The position numbers and the translations under genes are program-made. The notes under the pieces are model-generated. The model was not told the DNA's origin, ran no database searches, and was given only the letters and a program-made list of their open reading frames with translations. A DNA stretch of 5,336 nucleotides from Thermoprotei archaeon (GTDB lineage Archaea; Thermoproteota; Thermoprotei; Thermofilales; B20-G17): the NCBI GenBank assembly GCA_003649515.1, contig QMSC01000103.1:1-5336 (forward strand), given 5' to 3'. This document shows, piece by piece, positions 1 to 5,336 of this stretch (its first letter is position 1; every line of letters starts with the position of its first letter).

Positions 1-93
1 AAAATAAAGCTTCCTCTGGAGGACTATAAGCTGGACATAAAGGTGTTCCAGCGTTTCCCTAGATTCGAAATGCGTTCCTCCACTACGTCTTAA
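1..93 (+). CDS. Possible C-terminal end of an unidentified protein (partial, 5' end outside window)
   Basis: Frame 1 is open from the first base to a TAA at 91-93, giving 30 residues that end in FEMRSSTTS. The other two plus frames contain stops within the first 35 bases. The fragment is basic and mixed in character, with no motif I recognise, so no function is offered. The stop lies about 48 bases before the TATA box of the next gene, which is a natural place for a gene to end. A competing reading exists: one minus-strand frame is also open from an ATG at 108 to the window edge, starting MNEVPLRRSGGTHF. Composition does not separate the two, so confidence is low. Confidence 0.35.
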   Translation, partial: KIKLPLEDYKLDIKVFQRFPRFEMRSSTTS

Positions 94-138
94 CGGAACC
101 TCATTCATAACGCGATCTAGCGCGCCTGCTACTTAAGG

Positions 139-170
139 AATATAAAATCTAAATCCCCATGCTTTAGGGG
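139..170 (+). promoter_or_regulatory. TATA box and ribosome binding site for the COG1237-type gene
   Basis: AATATAAAAT at 139-148, preceded by purine-rich AAGGA, resembles an archaeal BRE/TATA element. Transcription would be expected about 25-27 bases downstream, near 165-170. AGGGG at 166-170 ends 6 bases before the TTG start and could serve as a Shine-Dalgarno site, though it lies very near the predicted transcript start. Assigned by eye. Confidence 0.5.
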
Positions 171-176
171 ACAAGC

Positions 177-1052
177 TTGTCTAAAGTACTGTCATGCTCC
201 CTTACCGTACTGCTTGACGATCAAGCGGGTTATGGTGTTAGAGGACTCCTGGGACAACACGGCCTCTCAGTATTAGTGAATGTAGTGGATGCTAGTGGAC
301 GTAGCCATAGCCTCCTCTTTGATACAGGACAGAGCTCTAAGCCCATCCTTCATAACTTAGAACTTCTCGAAGCGAGCTTGAAGTCGGTAAATGTGATCGC
401 TATATCCCATAGACATTATGACCATAGCGGTGGACTATTGGATTTAGCTAGAGCTTTGAGGAAAGGGGTACGCGTGATCACGCACCCCGATTTCTTTAAA
501 CCTTGTATACGAGTTAGGGATGATGGCTCAAGATTAGACATCGGTGTTCCTTACTCCCAAGAAGAGCTAGAGAGGCTAGGAATAACGGTCATGTTCGCAA
601 AAAACGTTGTGGAAGTAGCTCCAGGAGTATTCTTCTTGGGAGAAATACCAAGGAAAAGCTTCGAGACCTCTCCCAAAGGCATGTATACGTTCGAAAATGG
701 TGAAATGATACCCGACCCTCTAGCGGATGATACTGCATTAGCAATCCAAGTAGAAAACCTGGGGATCGTAGTCATTGCAGGATGTAGTCACTCTGGAATA
801 GTTAATATATTAAGTTACGTCCAGGAGTTATTTGGCTCAGAGATCTACGCGGTTCTTGGAGGCCTGCACCTGCTATCGCGAAGTGAAGAGTACATCAGGC
901 GTGTTATAGAGGAAATGCGTAAAATAGGTGTTAGAGAAGTCCATGTAGGACACTGTACGGGCTTTGAAGCAGAGTGCATGTTGCTACAAGAGTTCGGGTC
1001 TCGCTTCAAGAGAATCTACAGTGGCTATAGGGTGACCTTTAAGTCAAATTAA
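177..1052 (+). CDS. MBL-fold metallo-hydrolase, COG1237 family (dihydropterin-ribofuranosylaminobenzene-phosphate-synthase-like)
   Basis: A 291-residue cytosolic protein with the full COG1237 layout: QHGLSVLV near residue 27, FDTGQSS at 48-54, the metal-binding HRHYDH at 78-83, DDTALAI at 184-190, GCSHSGIVNIL at 202-212, GGLHL at 228-232 and a C-terminal GHCTG at 258-262. Together these supply the usual MBL ligands (His78, His80, Asp82, His83, His205 and a late His). Homologues such as MJ0301 are annotated as a pterin-condensing synthase of methanopterin biosynthesis, but many family members are uncharacterised hydrolases, so the substrate is uncertain. The TTG start is well supported: a frame stop (TAG, 165-167) lies just upstream, no ATG falls between, and a GGGG ribosome site is in place. 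The usual family motif is HGHYDH; here the Gly is Arg. No signal peptide or membrane segment is seen. Confidence 0.85.
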   Translation: MSKVLSCSLTVLLDDQAGYGVRGLLGQHGLSVLVNVVDASGRSHSLLFDTGQSSKPILHNLELLEASLKSVNVIAISHRHYDHSGGLLDLARALRKGVRVITHPDFFKPCIRVRDDGSRLDIGVPYSQEELERLGITVMFAKNVVEVAPGVFFLGEIPRKSFETSPKGMYTFENGEMIPDPLADDTALAIQVENLGIVVIAGCSHSGIVNILSYVQELFGSEIYAVLGGLHLLSRSEEYIRRVIEEMRKIGVREVHVGHCTGFEAECMLLQEFGSRFKRIYSGYRVTFKSN

Positions 1053-1076
1053 GGACGTGTGCTGGATGATTCAAAC

Positions 1077-1083
1077 ATTTTTC
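1077..1083 (+). terminator. Possible poly-T terminator after the COG1237-type gene
   Basis: ATTTTTC about 25 bases after the stop has five consecutive T residues, the type of signal that can end archaeal transcripts. No hairpin is evident. A separate TATA box follows for the next gene, consistent with termination here, but a single T5 run is weak evidence. Confidence 0.25.
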
Positions 1084-1106
1084 GAAGATCCTTACTCTAA
1101 ACGGTG

Positions 1107-1114
1107 TTTAAATA
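1107..1114 (+). promoter_or_regulatory. TATA box for the beta-CASP-like gene and its leader ORF
   Basis: TTTAAATA at 1107-1114 is a good archaeal TATA-like octamer. Its first T is 27 bases before the ATG at 1134, so the predicted transcript would begin at or next to that ATG, making the leader ORF leaderless. The main gene's own ATG is 71 bases downstream of the box. Confidence 0.5.
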
Positions 1115-1133
1115 CGGTTAACATATTAGATTT

Positions 1134-1181
1134 ATGAAGGAAAAGTTATCCCTGATAGGCATCAAAGGGATCCTTAAATGA
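1134..1181 (+). CDS. Candidate 15-codon leader ORF overlapping the start of the beta-CASP-like gene
   Basis: The ATG at 1134 opens a 15-residue reading frame, MKEKLSLIGIKGILK, ending in TGA at 1179-1181. The stop overlaps the main ATG at 1178 by the classic ATGA arrangement, which favours translational coupling by re-initiation. The start coincides with the transcript start predicted from the TATA box at 1107. A ribosome-binding-like AAAGGGA (1164-1170), 7 bases before the main start, lies inside this ORF, so translating it could modulate access to the main site. The peptide is basic and amphipathic; it has no recognisable function and could be a chance ORF. Confidence 0.35.
   Translation: MKEKLSLIGIKGILK
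1164..1170 (+). promoter_or_regulatory. Shine-Dalgarno-like site for the beta-CASP-like gene
   Basis: AAAGGGA ends 7 bases before the ATG at 1178. It supports that start, and lies inside the candidate leader ORF. Confidence 0.4.
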
Positions 1182-2122
1182 AGGTAGCGAGTAGCGGCGG
1201 CATTGCAATAAAGCTTGAGGACAAGTGGATTTTACTAGATCCCATTTCCAGCCCAGGCATTAGACCGGATGTAATCCTGATCTCACACGCCCACAGAGAC
1301 CACTATAACCTAAATGTACTACGGACTTTTTACGATGTACCCCTAGTAGCATCCAAGGAGACTTTTAACATTATAGTGCAGGGAGGATATTTACGGAACA
1401 GGAAAGTCTTTAGGATGGAAGATGGTGAAGAAATAGAGGTCGAGGGCGTTCACATAAGAGCTGAAAACGCTGGCCACATTCCTGGCAGTCTCCAGTACGT
1501 GATCAACGAGAAGGTTGTGTTCACAGGCGATTTTTGCCTTGAGGAGAGGAACGTTCTCAAGCCCGCAAAGATCATTGAGGGAGAAGTACTCATAATAGAT
1601 TCCACCTATGGTCGTCCACCGTACATTTTTCCTGAACGGAGAGAACTGTATGAAAGGATAGAGAGACTCGTAAGGGAGAAATGCGCGGAACACGGTTACG
1701 CCTACATCGTTGCAAGAAGTCCTGGAGTGGCTCAGGAACTCGTGAGGCTTTTCATGGATAAGAGCTATCCCCTCCTAGTTCATATAAACGTCTTTAGATA
1801 CGCAAGGTACTTTGGAATTAAGAGCGACTTTACTGTTATAAGCGGCATAACCGTCTCAGAAGGCGTTCACATATACCCCTATAGGCTCAAGAACAAGCTT
1901 AGGAAAATAGACGAAAACACCATAGTCGTTACCGGTTGGGCAGCTGGATGGAACGACCCCTATTCGCTACCTCTATCATCCCACTCAGATTTCGAACATT
2001 TAGTAAAATACGTTTTAGAGTCAGGAGCTAAGAAAGTGTATACCGTGTGGGGCAATGCTCGAAGCTTTTCGAAAATACTAAGGGATATGGGATTTGAGTC
2101 ACATCAAATAGCTCTAAGGTGA
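1178..2122 (+). CDS. Compact MBL-fold nuclease candidate, COG1236 / beta-CASP (SNM1-like) relative
   Basis: A 314-residue cytosolic protein starting directly at the MBL core (SSGGIAIKLEDKWILLDP). It has the metal-binding HAHRDH at 37-42 (motif 2), GHIPGS at 99-104 (motif 3) and TGDF at 116-119 (motif 4). DSTYG at 141-145 matches the acidic motif A of beta-CASP enzymes, and SSHSDF at 267-272 matches the late motif B His. Between A and B there are only about 125 residues, so the CASP cap is short, as in the small archaeal COG1236 proteins and the ligase-associated exonuclease group. Family members cut or trim RNA or DNA; which applies here is not decidable. The usual late HGE (motif C) appears as WGN at 291-293, so the third histidine seems absent. 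The start fits family N-termini and a GGGA ribosome site. The gene converges on the radical SAM gene with 35 bases between them. Confidence 0.8.
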   Translation: MKVASSGGIAIKLEDKWILLDPISSPGIRPDVILISHAHRDHYNLNVLRTFYDVPLVASKETFNIIVQGGYLRNRKVFRMEDGEEIEVEGVHIRAENAGHIPGSLQYVINEKVVFTGDFCLEERNVLKPAKIIEGEVLIIDSTYGRPPYIFPERRELYERIERLVREKCAEHGYAYIVARSPGVAQELVRLFMDKSYPLLVHINVFRYARYFGIKSDFTVISGITVSEGVHIYPYRLKNKLRKIDENTIVVTGWAAGWNDPYSLPLSSHSDFEHLVKYVLESGAKKVYTVWGNARSFSKILRDMGFESHQIALR

Positions 2123-2157
2123 CCATTCAATAGCTTTAAGTCGTTTGGATTGGGTCG

Positions 2158-3153
2158 CTACAGGACTTTATCTGCCTGCGCTACGGCTTTTATACATAAG
2201 GGGTCGGGGGACTTCAGCTTTCCTGTTAAAATGCGCCTCGCCAAGCATCCTCCCCCGCATTGCTCCTCTAAGGGGCAGTCTGAACAAGCTTTAGGAATAG
2301 GTGGAGCGCGCTCAAGGGGGTTTTCTTGATACTTTAACAATACGTCCATAAAGTCCTCTTGGAGGACATTGCCTATCTTTATATCTAAGGTATCGCAGAG
2401 AAGTATGCTCCCATCAGGGCTTATGTCAAGGGTGGAGAAGGCGGGGCATAACCCCACTCTAACGTAACCCCTTGTATATAGATGTGCAAAGGGAGCACAC
2501 CATACAGAGCCATAAGCACCAAGTTCACTTAACGAGTTCTCAAACTCCACAACGGCCCTATAGACTTGATATGGCTCAGGCATGGCATTCTTGGCTCGAG
2601 GAGTTGAGGGTATCACCGGTATGATAGATATGTAGTCCGCATCCAAGTCTACTGCAAGTCTAGCGTAACCCCCTGTATCGAAGTAGTTGTACTTCGATAC
2701 TGCAAAGGAAGTGTAAACATCTACGCCCAGCAATTTCAATAATCGAATTCCTTCGATGACCCTATGCCAAGTCCCCCTTCCTCTAATAGTGTCGTGAACT
2801 TCGGGCCTCGCGCCATCGATGCTGGTAAATACCCCAATATCTCTGCGAGCTAACTCCCTTGCGATCTTCTCATTTAATAGTATTAAGTTACTGAACATTG
2901 AGACTTCGATGTCATACTCGATAGCTCTATCGATGATCTCAAAGAGATCTTTGCGAAGAAGGGGCTCTCCGCCCGTTATGTTCAGCGCCCTGACACCGTG
3001 ACTCGCGAGGATGTCAACTAGCTTAAGTGACTCCTTTTTAGAAAGCTCCTTGCTCCAATCCCTGTCCTTAACGTAACAATGTTTACAGTCTAGGTTACAC
3101 CTAGCTGTAATTAGCCATATGACAAATGAGGGCGTACATACCTTAAATGGCAT
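2158..3153 (-). CDS. Radical SAM protein with SPASM domain (maturase-like, substrate unknown)
   Basis: A 331-residue protein. The N-terminal radical SAM domain carries Cys19, Cys23 and Cys26 in the canonical CxxxCxxC (RCNLDCKHCYV), which binds the 4Fe-4S cluster that cleaves S-adenosylmethionine. TGGEP at 60-64 and SIDG at 111-114 are further SAM-site motifs. The C-terminus has a complete SPASM set: Cys236-x11-Gly-x4-Cys253, then CX2CX5CX3C at 290/293/299/303, then Cys320, expected to hold two auxiliary clusters. Such enzymes modify peptides or proteins (PqqE, anaerobic sulfatase maturases) or act on tetrapyrroles (AhbC/AhbD, NirJ). The ending CGGGC...PDPLC resembles the tetrapyrrole group, but that is too little to assign it. 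No precursor peptide or heme gene lies beside it. Cys219 is an additional cysteine. The ATG fits a leaderless transcript from a TATA box at 3174-3185. Confidence 0.88.
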   Translation of the reverse strand: MPFKVCTPSFVIWLITARCNLDCKHCYVKDRDWSKELSKKESLKLVDILASHGVRALNITGGEPLLRKDLFEIIDRAIEYDIEVSMFSNLILLNEKIARELARRDIGVFTSIDGARPEVHDTIRGRGTWHRVIEGIRLLKLLGVDVYTSFAVSKYNYFDTGGYARLAVDLDADYISIIPVIPSTPRAKNAMPEPYQVYRAVVEFENSLSELGAYGSVWCAPFAHLYTRGYVRVGLCPAFSTLDISPDGSILLCDTLDIKIGNVLQEDFMDVLLKYQENPLERAPPIPKACSDCPLEEQCGGGCLARRILTGKLKSPDPLCIKAVAQADKVL

Positions 3154-3173
3154 ACCTTCGCCCCAGCACGTCT

Positions 3174-3185
3174 AAGAATAAAAGG
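3174..3185 (-). promoter_or_regulatory. TATA-like element for the radical SAM gene, leaderless spacing
   Basis: Read on the minus strand, CCTTTTATTCTT is centred about 26 bases before the ATG at 3153, the spacing expected if the transcript starts at the ATG. A stronger alternative box, TTTATAAA at 3235-3242, would give a leader of about 60 bases. Confidence 0.4.
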
Positions 3186-3234
3186 ACTGTGTCCACCCTC
3201 TACCTACGCTCTGCTTGATAAATTATTATGAGCA

Positions 3235-3242
3235 TTTATAAA
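3235..3242. promoter_or_regulatory. Palindromic TATA-like octamer in the divergent intergenic region
   Basis: TTTATAAA reads the same on both strands and sits between the divergent radical SAM and cyclo-ligase genes. It could act as a TATA box in either direction: leftward start near 3215, rightward start near 3262. Both give longer leaders than the nearer boxes, so its use is uncertain. Confidence 0.3.
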
Positions 3243-3295
3243 AGTATTGTCTAAGCTATATTCGATGGCGTATACTTAATCGTATTAAATAAAAA

Positions 3296-3320
3296 GTTTA
3301 ATTAATAGTTTAAGTTTAAG
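3296..3320 (+). promoter_or_regulatory. TATA box region with repeated GTTTAA ahead of the cyclo-ligase gene
   Basis: GTTTAA occurs at 3296, 3308 and 3314 in a very AT-rich stretch. The copy giving TTTAAGTTTA from 3309 has its first T 27 bases before the ATG of the small leader ORF at 3336, the same spacing as at the box at 1107. The repeats may simply be promoter AT-richness, or could include a regulator site. Confidence 0.4.
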
Positions 3321-3335
3321 GGAGATCCAGGTTAC

Positions 3336-3359
3336 ATGTTACCAAAGAAAAAGAGCTGA
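3336..3359 (+). CDS. Candidate 7-codon leader ORF, start of a stop-start relay into the cyclo-ligase gene
   Basis: ATG at 3336 encodes MLPKKKS and ends in TGA at 3357-3359. That stop shares its A with a second ATG (3359) which reads ATG-CGC-TGA, and whose stop shares its A with the main ATG at 3367. The three frames are thus joined by two TGATG overlaps, produced by a near-tandem GCTGATG repeat. The first ATG lies where the TATA box at 3309 predicts transcription to begin. No clear ribosome site precedes the main ATG, only an A/G-rich tract, so re-initiation is a plausible way to reach it. Short length makes chance occurrence possible. Confidence 0.3.
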   Translation: MLPKKKS

Positions 3360-3366
3360 TGCGCTG

Positions 3367-4095
3367 ATGAACGTTAAGGAGTATAAGAGAAGGATAAGGG
3401 AAAGGATTTGGAGATTACTTGAGGAGAAAAACATAGCCGCGTTCCCAAGACCAGTTTACGGCAGAATACCGAACTTCCTAGGGGCTGATAAAGCTGCTAG
3501 AAAACTCTTTTCCTTGAAGATCTGGAAGACCTCTAAGGTCGTGAAGGTGAACCCCGATTCCCCTCAGAAGGCTGTGAGGCTTCAAGCCCTACACGAGGGG
3601 AAGCTCCTCCTAATGCCCACGCCAAGACTGCGCGAAGGGTTCATACTTTTGGATCCAAAACTCATTCCACGAAGGTACTACTATGAGGCCTCCACAATAC
3701 GAGGAGCGTTTAAGTGGGGCAGGATAGTGAGCTTAGATGAAATACCAAAGGTCGATTTAATAACAATAGGTAGCGTGGCCGTGGACCAAACTGGCACAAG
3801 GATCGGGAAGGGAGGAGGCTACGCTGAGTTGGAATATGGAATTCTGAAGCAAATAGGAAGAGTTTCGGACACCACGCCCATCGCCACGACCGTACATGAC
3901 ATACAGGTGCTTAAAGAAGAACTGCCGAGGGAGGAGCATGACTTGCCCGTAGACGTGATCATAACGCCTACTAAGATCATTGAGGCATCAAAGCCCTTTC
4001 CAAAGCCTCCAGGAATCATCTGGAGACTCGTGACGGAGGATATGCTCAACAAAATAAAGCCGTTGAGGGAGTTAAAACGGAAACAAAGTTACTGA
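3367..4095 (+). CDS. 5-formyltetrahydrofolate cyclo-ligase family protein (MTHFSD-like, COG0212)
   Basis: A 242-residue cytosolic protein of the NagB/5-FCL fold. The N-terminus has the family's basic helix (RIRERIWRLLEE, 10-20) followed by PRPVYGRIPNF at 27-37. The ligand-binding glycine motif RIGKGGGYAELEYGIL is at 145-160, then TVHDIQV at 175-181 and HDLPVDVIITPTKII at 191-205. True 5-FCL uses ATP to convert 5-formyltetrahydrofolate to methenyltetrahydrofolate; bacterial enzymes are shorter (around 180-200 residues) with GYYDR, whereas GYAELEY resembles archaeal and metazoan MTHFSD-type proteins, whose reaction is not well established. Family assignment is strong, catalysis less so. The ATG fits family N-termini but lacks a clear ribosome site, and is reached by overlapping mini-ORFs. 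Its stop lies 2 bases from the stop of the converging oxidoreductase gene. Confidence 0.85.
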   Translation: MNVKEYKRRIRERIWRLLEEKNIAAFPRPVYGRIPNFLGADKAARKLFSLKIWKTSKVVKVNPDSPQKAVRLQALHEGKLLLMPTPRLREGFILLDPKLIPRRYYYEASTIRGAFKWGRIVSLDEIPKVDLITIGSVAVDQTGTRIGKGGGYAELEYGILKQIGRVSDTTPIATTVHDIQVLKEELPREEHDLPVDVIITPTKIIEASKPFPKPPGIIWRLVTEDMLNKIKPLRELKRKQSY

Positions 4096-4097
4096 TT

Positions 4098-5333
4098 TTA
4101 AAGCCTGCTTAAGTACGAGACCTTCATTTTGATGAATTCGTCAGAAGCCTTTGAACCGTACTTCTCAATGAGCTTCTCCGCGAAACGTTTAAATTCATCT
4201 AGGGAAACGGCCCTCCTACCGTTCATTTCGGAGTAGTACGCAGCGTCTATTATCGCCATGATCTCAGCACCCTTCTCCTCGTCTAGGATCGATTTCCTAC
4301 CGCTTAAGACGCATTTACACATGTTAGAAATCTCGCGTATGATCGTGCCGTCAAAAACGTACTCTTGCACTTCAATAGTCCGCTTTACTCCGAGATAGTC
4401 CGTAATATCTACCACTGCTTTGCCATTAACGCCCCTTACCGTGATCATGCCCTTAGTTCCAAACACCGCAGTATGTTCGATCTCCTTACCGCTCCAAGAT
4501 CCCTCTATTAAGGCTGTAGTCCAAGAGCTGTCCTTCGGATCCTCGAAATTTATTAGAACATGAGCGTCGTCCTCAACCTTTATCTCTGTGAACACGCCTG
4601 CAATAAACCTATTTTTAATCTTTATGGTAATGCCAGTGAACTTCTCCGCCTTCACTACTGTAGGCCTTTTGTCTAACCCGACGAGGTACCACGCTACCCC
4701 TATTGAATGAACTCCCATGTCAAGCATTGAACCCCCGCCGCCAACGTTGGGATCCCAGAACCACTCCTTCCATTCAGGGCCTTCATGCGAACCGGGAACA
4801 GTTAGATAGCTCACTTCTCCTATAGTGCCAGCCTCAATAAGCCTTCTAACGGTGTAATTTCCCCTGGAGAAGATGTAATTCTCGTTGTGCTGGTATAGTT
4901 TTCCCGTTTCCCTTACGGCTTCCACTATTTCTAAAGCCTCTATGTAGGTGCGCGCCATGGGCTTTTCAACCATCACGTGAGCGCCAGCTCTAAGGGCATC
5001 CACTGCAATGGGCTTATGGAACTTGTGAGGCGTGCATACGTCAACGAGGTCAATGTCCTCTTTCTTCAACATTTCACGATAGTCCCTGTAGATCTTAATG
5101 CTTGGTAGAATTTCCCTAAGCCTCTCAGCTTGGTCCTCTAAGCCCTTCTCCTTTAGGCTCTTTATCTCAGCTGAGAATACCTCCTCTATCCGCCTTAGAG
5201 CCCTCTTCAATGAGTACTCAGAGGGGTCGGCAATGGCAACAAGCCTAGCTTCAGGGACTTTAACGTAGGCGGGAAGGTGTCCTCCAGTAAATATGCCACC
5301 AGCTCCCACAACTCCAACTCTTACTTCCTTCAT
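4098..5333 (-). CDS. Gfo/Idh/MocA family NAD(P)-dependent oxidoreductase
   Basis: A 411-residue cytosolic enzyme. The N-terminal Rossmann domain begins VRVGVVGAGGIFTGGHLPAY (4-23) with the dinucleotide glycines at 10, 12 and 13, and an acidic Asp36 ending strand 2, which favours NAD. VDVCTPHKFH at 97-106 and the catalytic-lysine signature EKP at 123-125 follow. The C-terminal alpha/beta domain has GGGGSMLDMGVHS at 198-210, where Asp205 and His209 are the usual catalytic pair. The family oxidises or reduces sugars, inositols and related polyols; the substrate cannot be told from sequence. It is longer than the usual 330-390 residues, partly because of a charged helical stretch at about 42-79 between strands 2 and 3. 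The ATG is 3 bases from the window edge, so its promoter is not visible, but the start matches the family. The gene is complete and converges on the cyclo-ligase gene. Confidence 0.9.
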   Translation of the reverse strand: MKEVRVGVVGAGGIFTGGHLPAYVKVPEARLVAIADPSEYSLKRALRRIEEVFSAEIKSLKEKGLEDQAERLREILPSIKIYRDYREMLKKEDIDLVDVCTPHKFHKPIAVDALRAGAHVMVEKPMARTYIEALEIVEAVRETGKLYQHNENYIFSRGNYTVRRLIEAGTIGEVSYLTVPGSHEGPEWKEWFWDPNVGGGGSMLDMGVHSIGVAWYLVGLDKRPTVVKAEKFTGITIKIKNRFIAGVFTEIKVEDDAHVLINFEDPKDSSWTTALIEGSWSGKEIEHTAVFGTKGMITVRGVNGKAVVDITDYLGVKRTIEVQEYVFDGTIIREISNMCKCVLSGRKSILDEEKGAEIMAIIDAAYYSEMNGRRAVSLDEFKRFAEKLIEKYGSKASDEFIKMKVSYLSRL

Positions 5334-5336
5334 TTT

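Noticed and set aside
111..124. CGCG-ATCTAG-CGCG symmetrical sequence
   Set aside because: A 4-base stem with a 6-base loop is too short for a convincing terminator or operator, and no T-run follows.
155..170. CCCC...GGGG inverted repeat around the ATG-CTT-TAG just before the TTG start
   Set aside because: Only a 4-5 base-pair stem with an 8-base loop, and most of it lies upstream of the transcript start predicted from the TATA box, so it would probably not form in the RNA. The two-codon ORF there is not overlapped with the main start.
177..2122. The two adjacent MBL-fold genes as a duplicated pair or single functional operon
   Set aside because: They belong to different MBL groups (COG1237 and COG1236/beta-CASP-like) with different motif sets. 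A T5 run and a separate TATA box lie between them, so neither duplication nor a shared operon is supported.
3143..3196. Minus-strand GTG ORF of 17 codons (MDTVLLFLDVLGRRYAI) overlapping the start of the radical SAM gene by 11 bases
   Set aside because: It exists only if transcription starts at the distal TTTATAAA box (3235-3242). The nearer box predicts a leaderless transcript that omits it. The GTG start and out-of-frame overlap do not resemble a clean coupling junction, and it does not look like a maturation precursor.
3284..3302. ATTAAA...TTTAAT inverted repeat in the divergent intergenic region
   Set aside because: A 6-base A/T-only match in an extremely AT-rich stretch is expected by chance; there is no second copy or GC anchoring to suggest an operator.

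Overview
This window looks like chromosomal DNA from a thermophilic archaeon, probably of the Thermoproteota or a related deep lineage. The promoters are archaeal TATA boxes at fixed distances from starts. Arginine is mostly AGA/AGG and isoleucine often ATA. The 5-formyltetrahydrofolate cyclo-ligase-like protein has the long archaeal/MTHFSD-type architecture. This assignment is inference from style; there is no rRNA or other marker gene here.

Layout, left to right. Positions 1-93 may hold the tail of a plus-strand gene. Next come two unrelated metallo-beta-lactamase (MBL) fold genes on the plus strand: a COG1237-type, dihydropterin-synthase-annotated hydrolase (177-1052) and a compact COG1236/beta-CASP-like nuclease candidate (1178-2122). 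The second meets, tail to tail, a minus-strand radical SAM/SPASM maturase-like gene (2158-3153). An AT-rich divergent promoter region (3154-3366) separates that gene from the plus-strand cyclo-ligase-family gene (3367-4095). The latter converges, with only 2 bases between stop codons, on a minus-strand Gfo/Idh/MocA oxidoreductase (4098-5333) whose start lies at the window edge.

The genes do not form one obvious operon or pathway. The COG1237 protein and the cyclo-ligase-like protein both belong to families linked to pterin/folate C1 carriers, but they are not co-transcribed here. No mobile element, CRISPR array, tRNA or rRNA was found.

The most interesting signal is upstream of two of the main genes. 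A tiny ORF begins 27 bases after the first T of a TATA-like box, where a leaderless transcript would start. Its stop codon overlaps the main start directly (15 codons, ATGA, at 1134-1181) or through a two-codon relay (7 codons, then TGATG twice, at 3336-3369). This suggests translational coupling from leaderless mini-ORFs. The second unusual point is the beta-CASP-like enzyme, which seems to carry neither the usual His nor Val at motif C.
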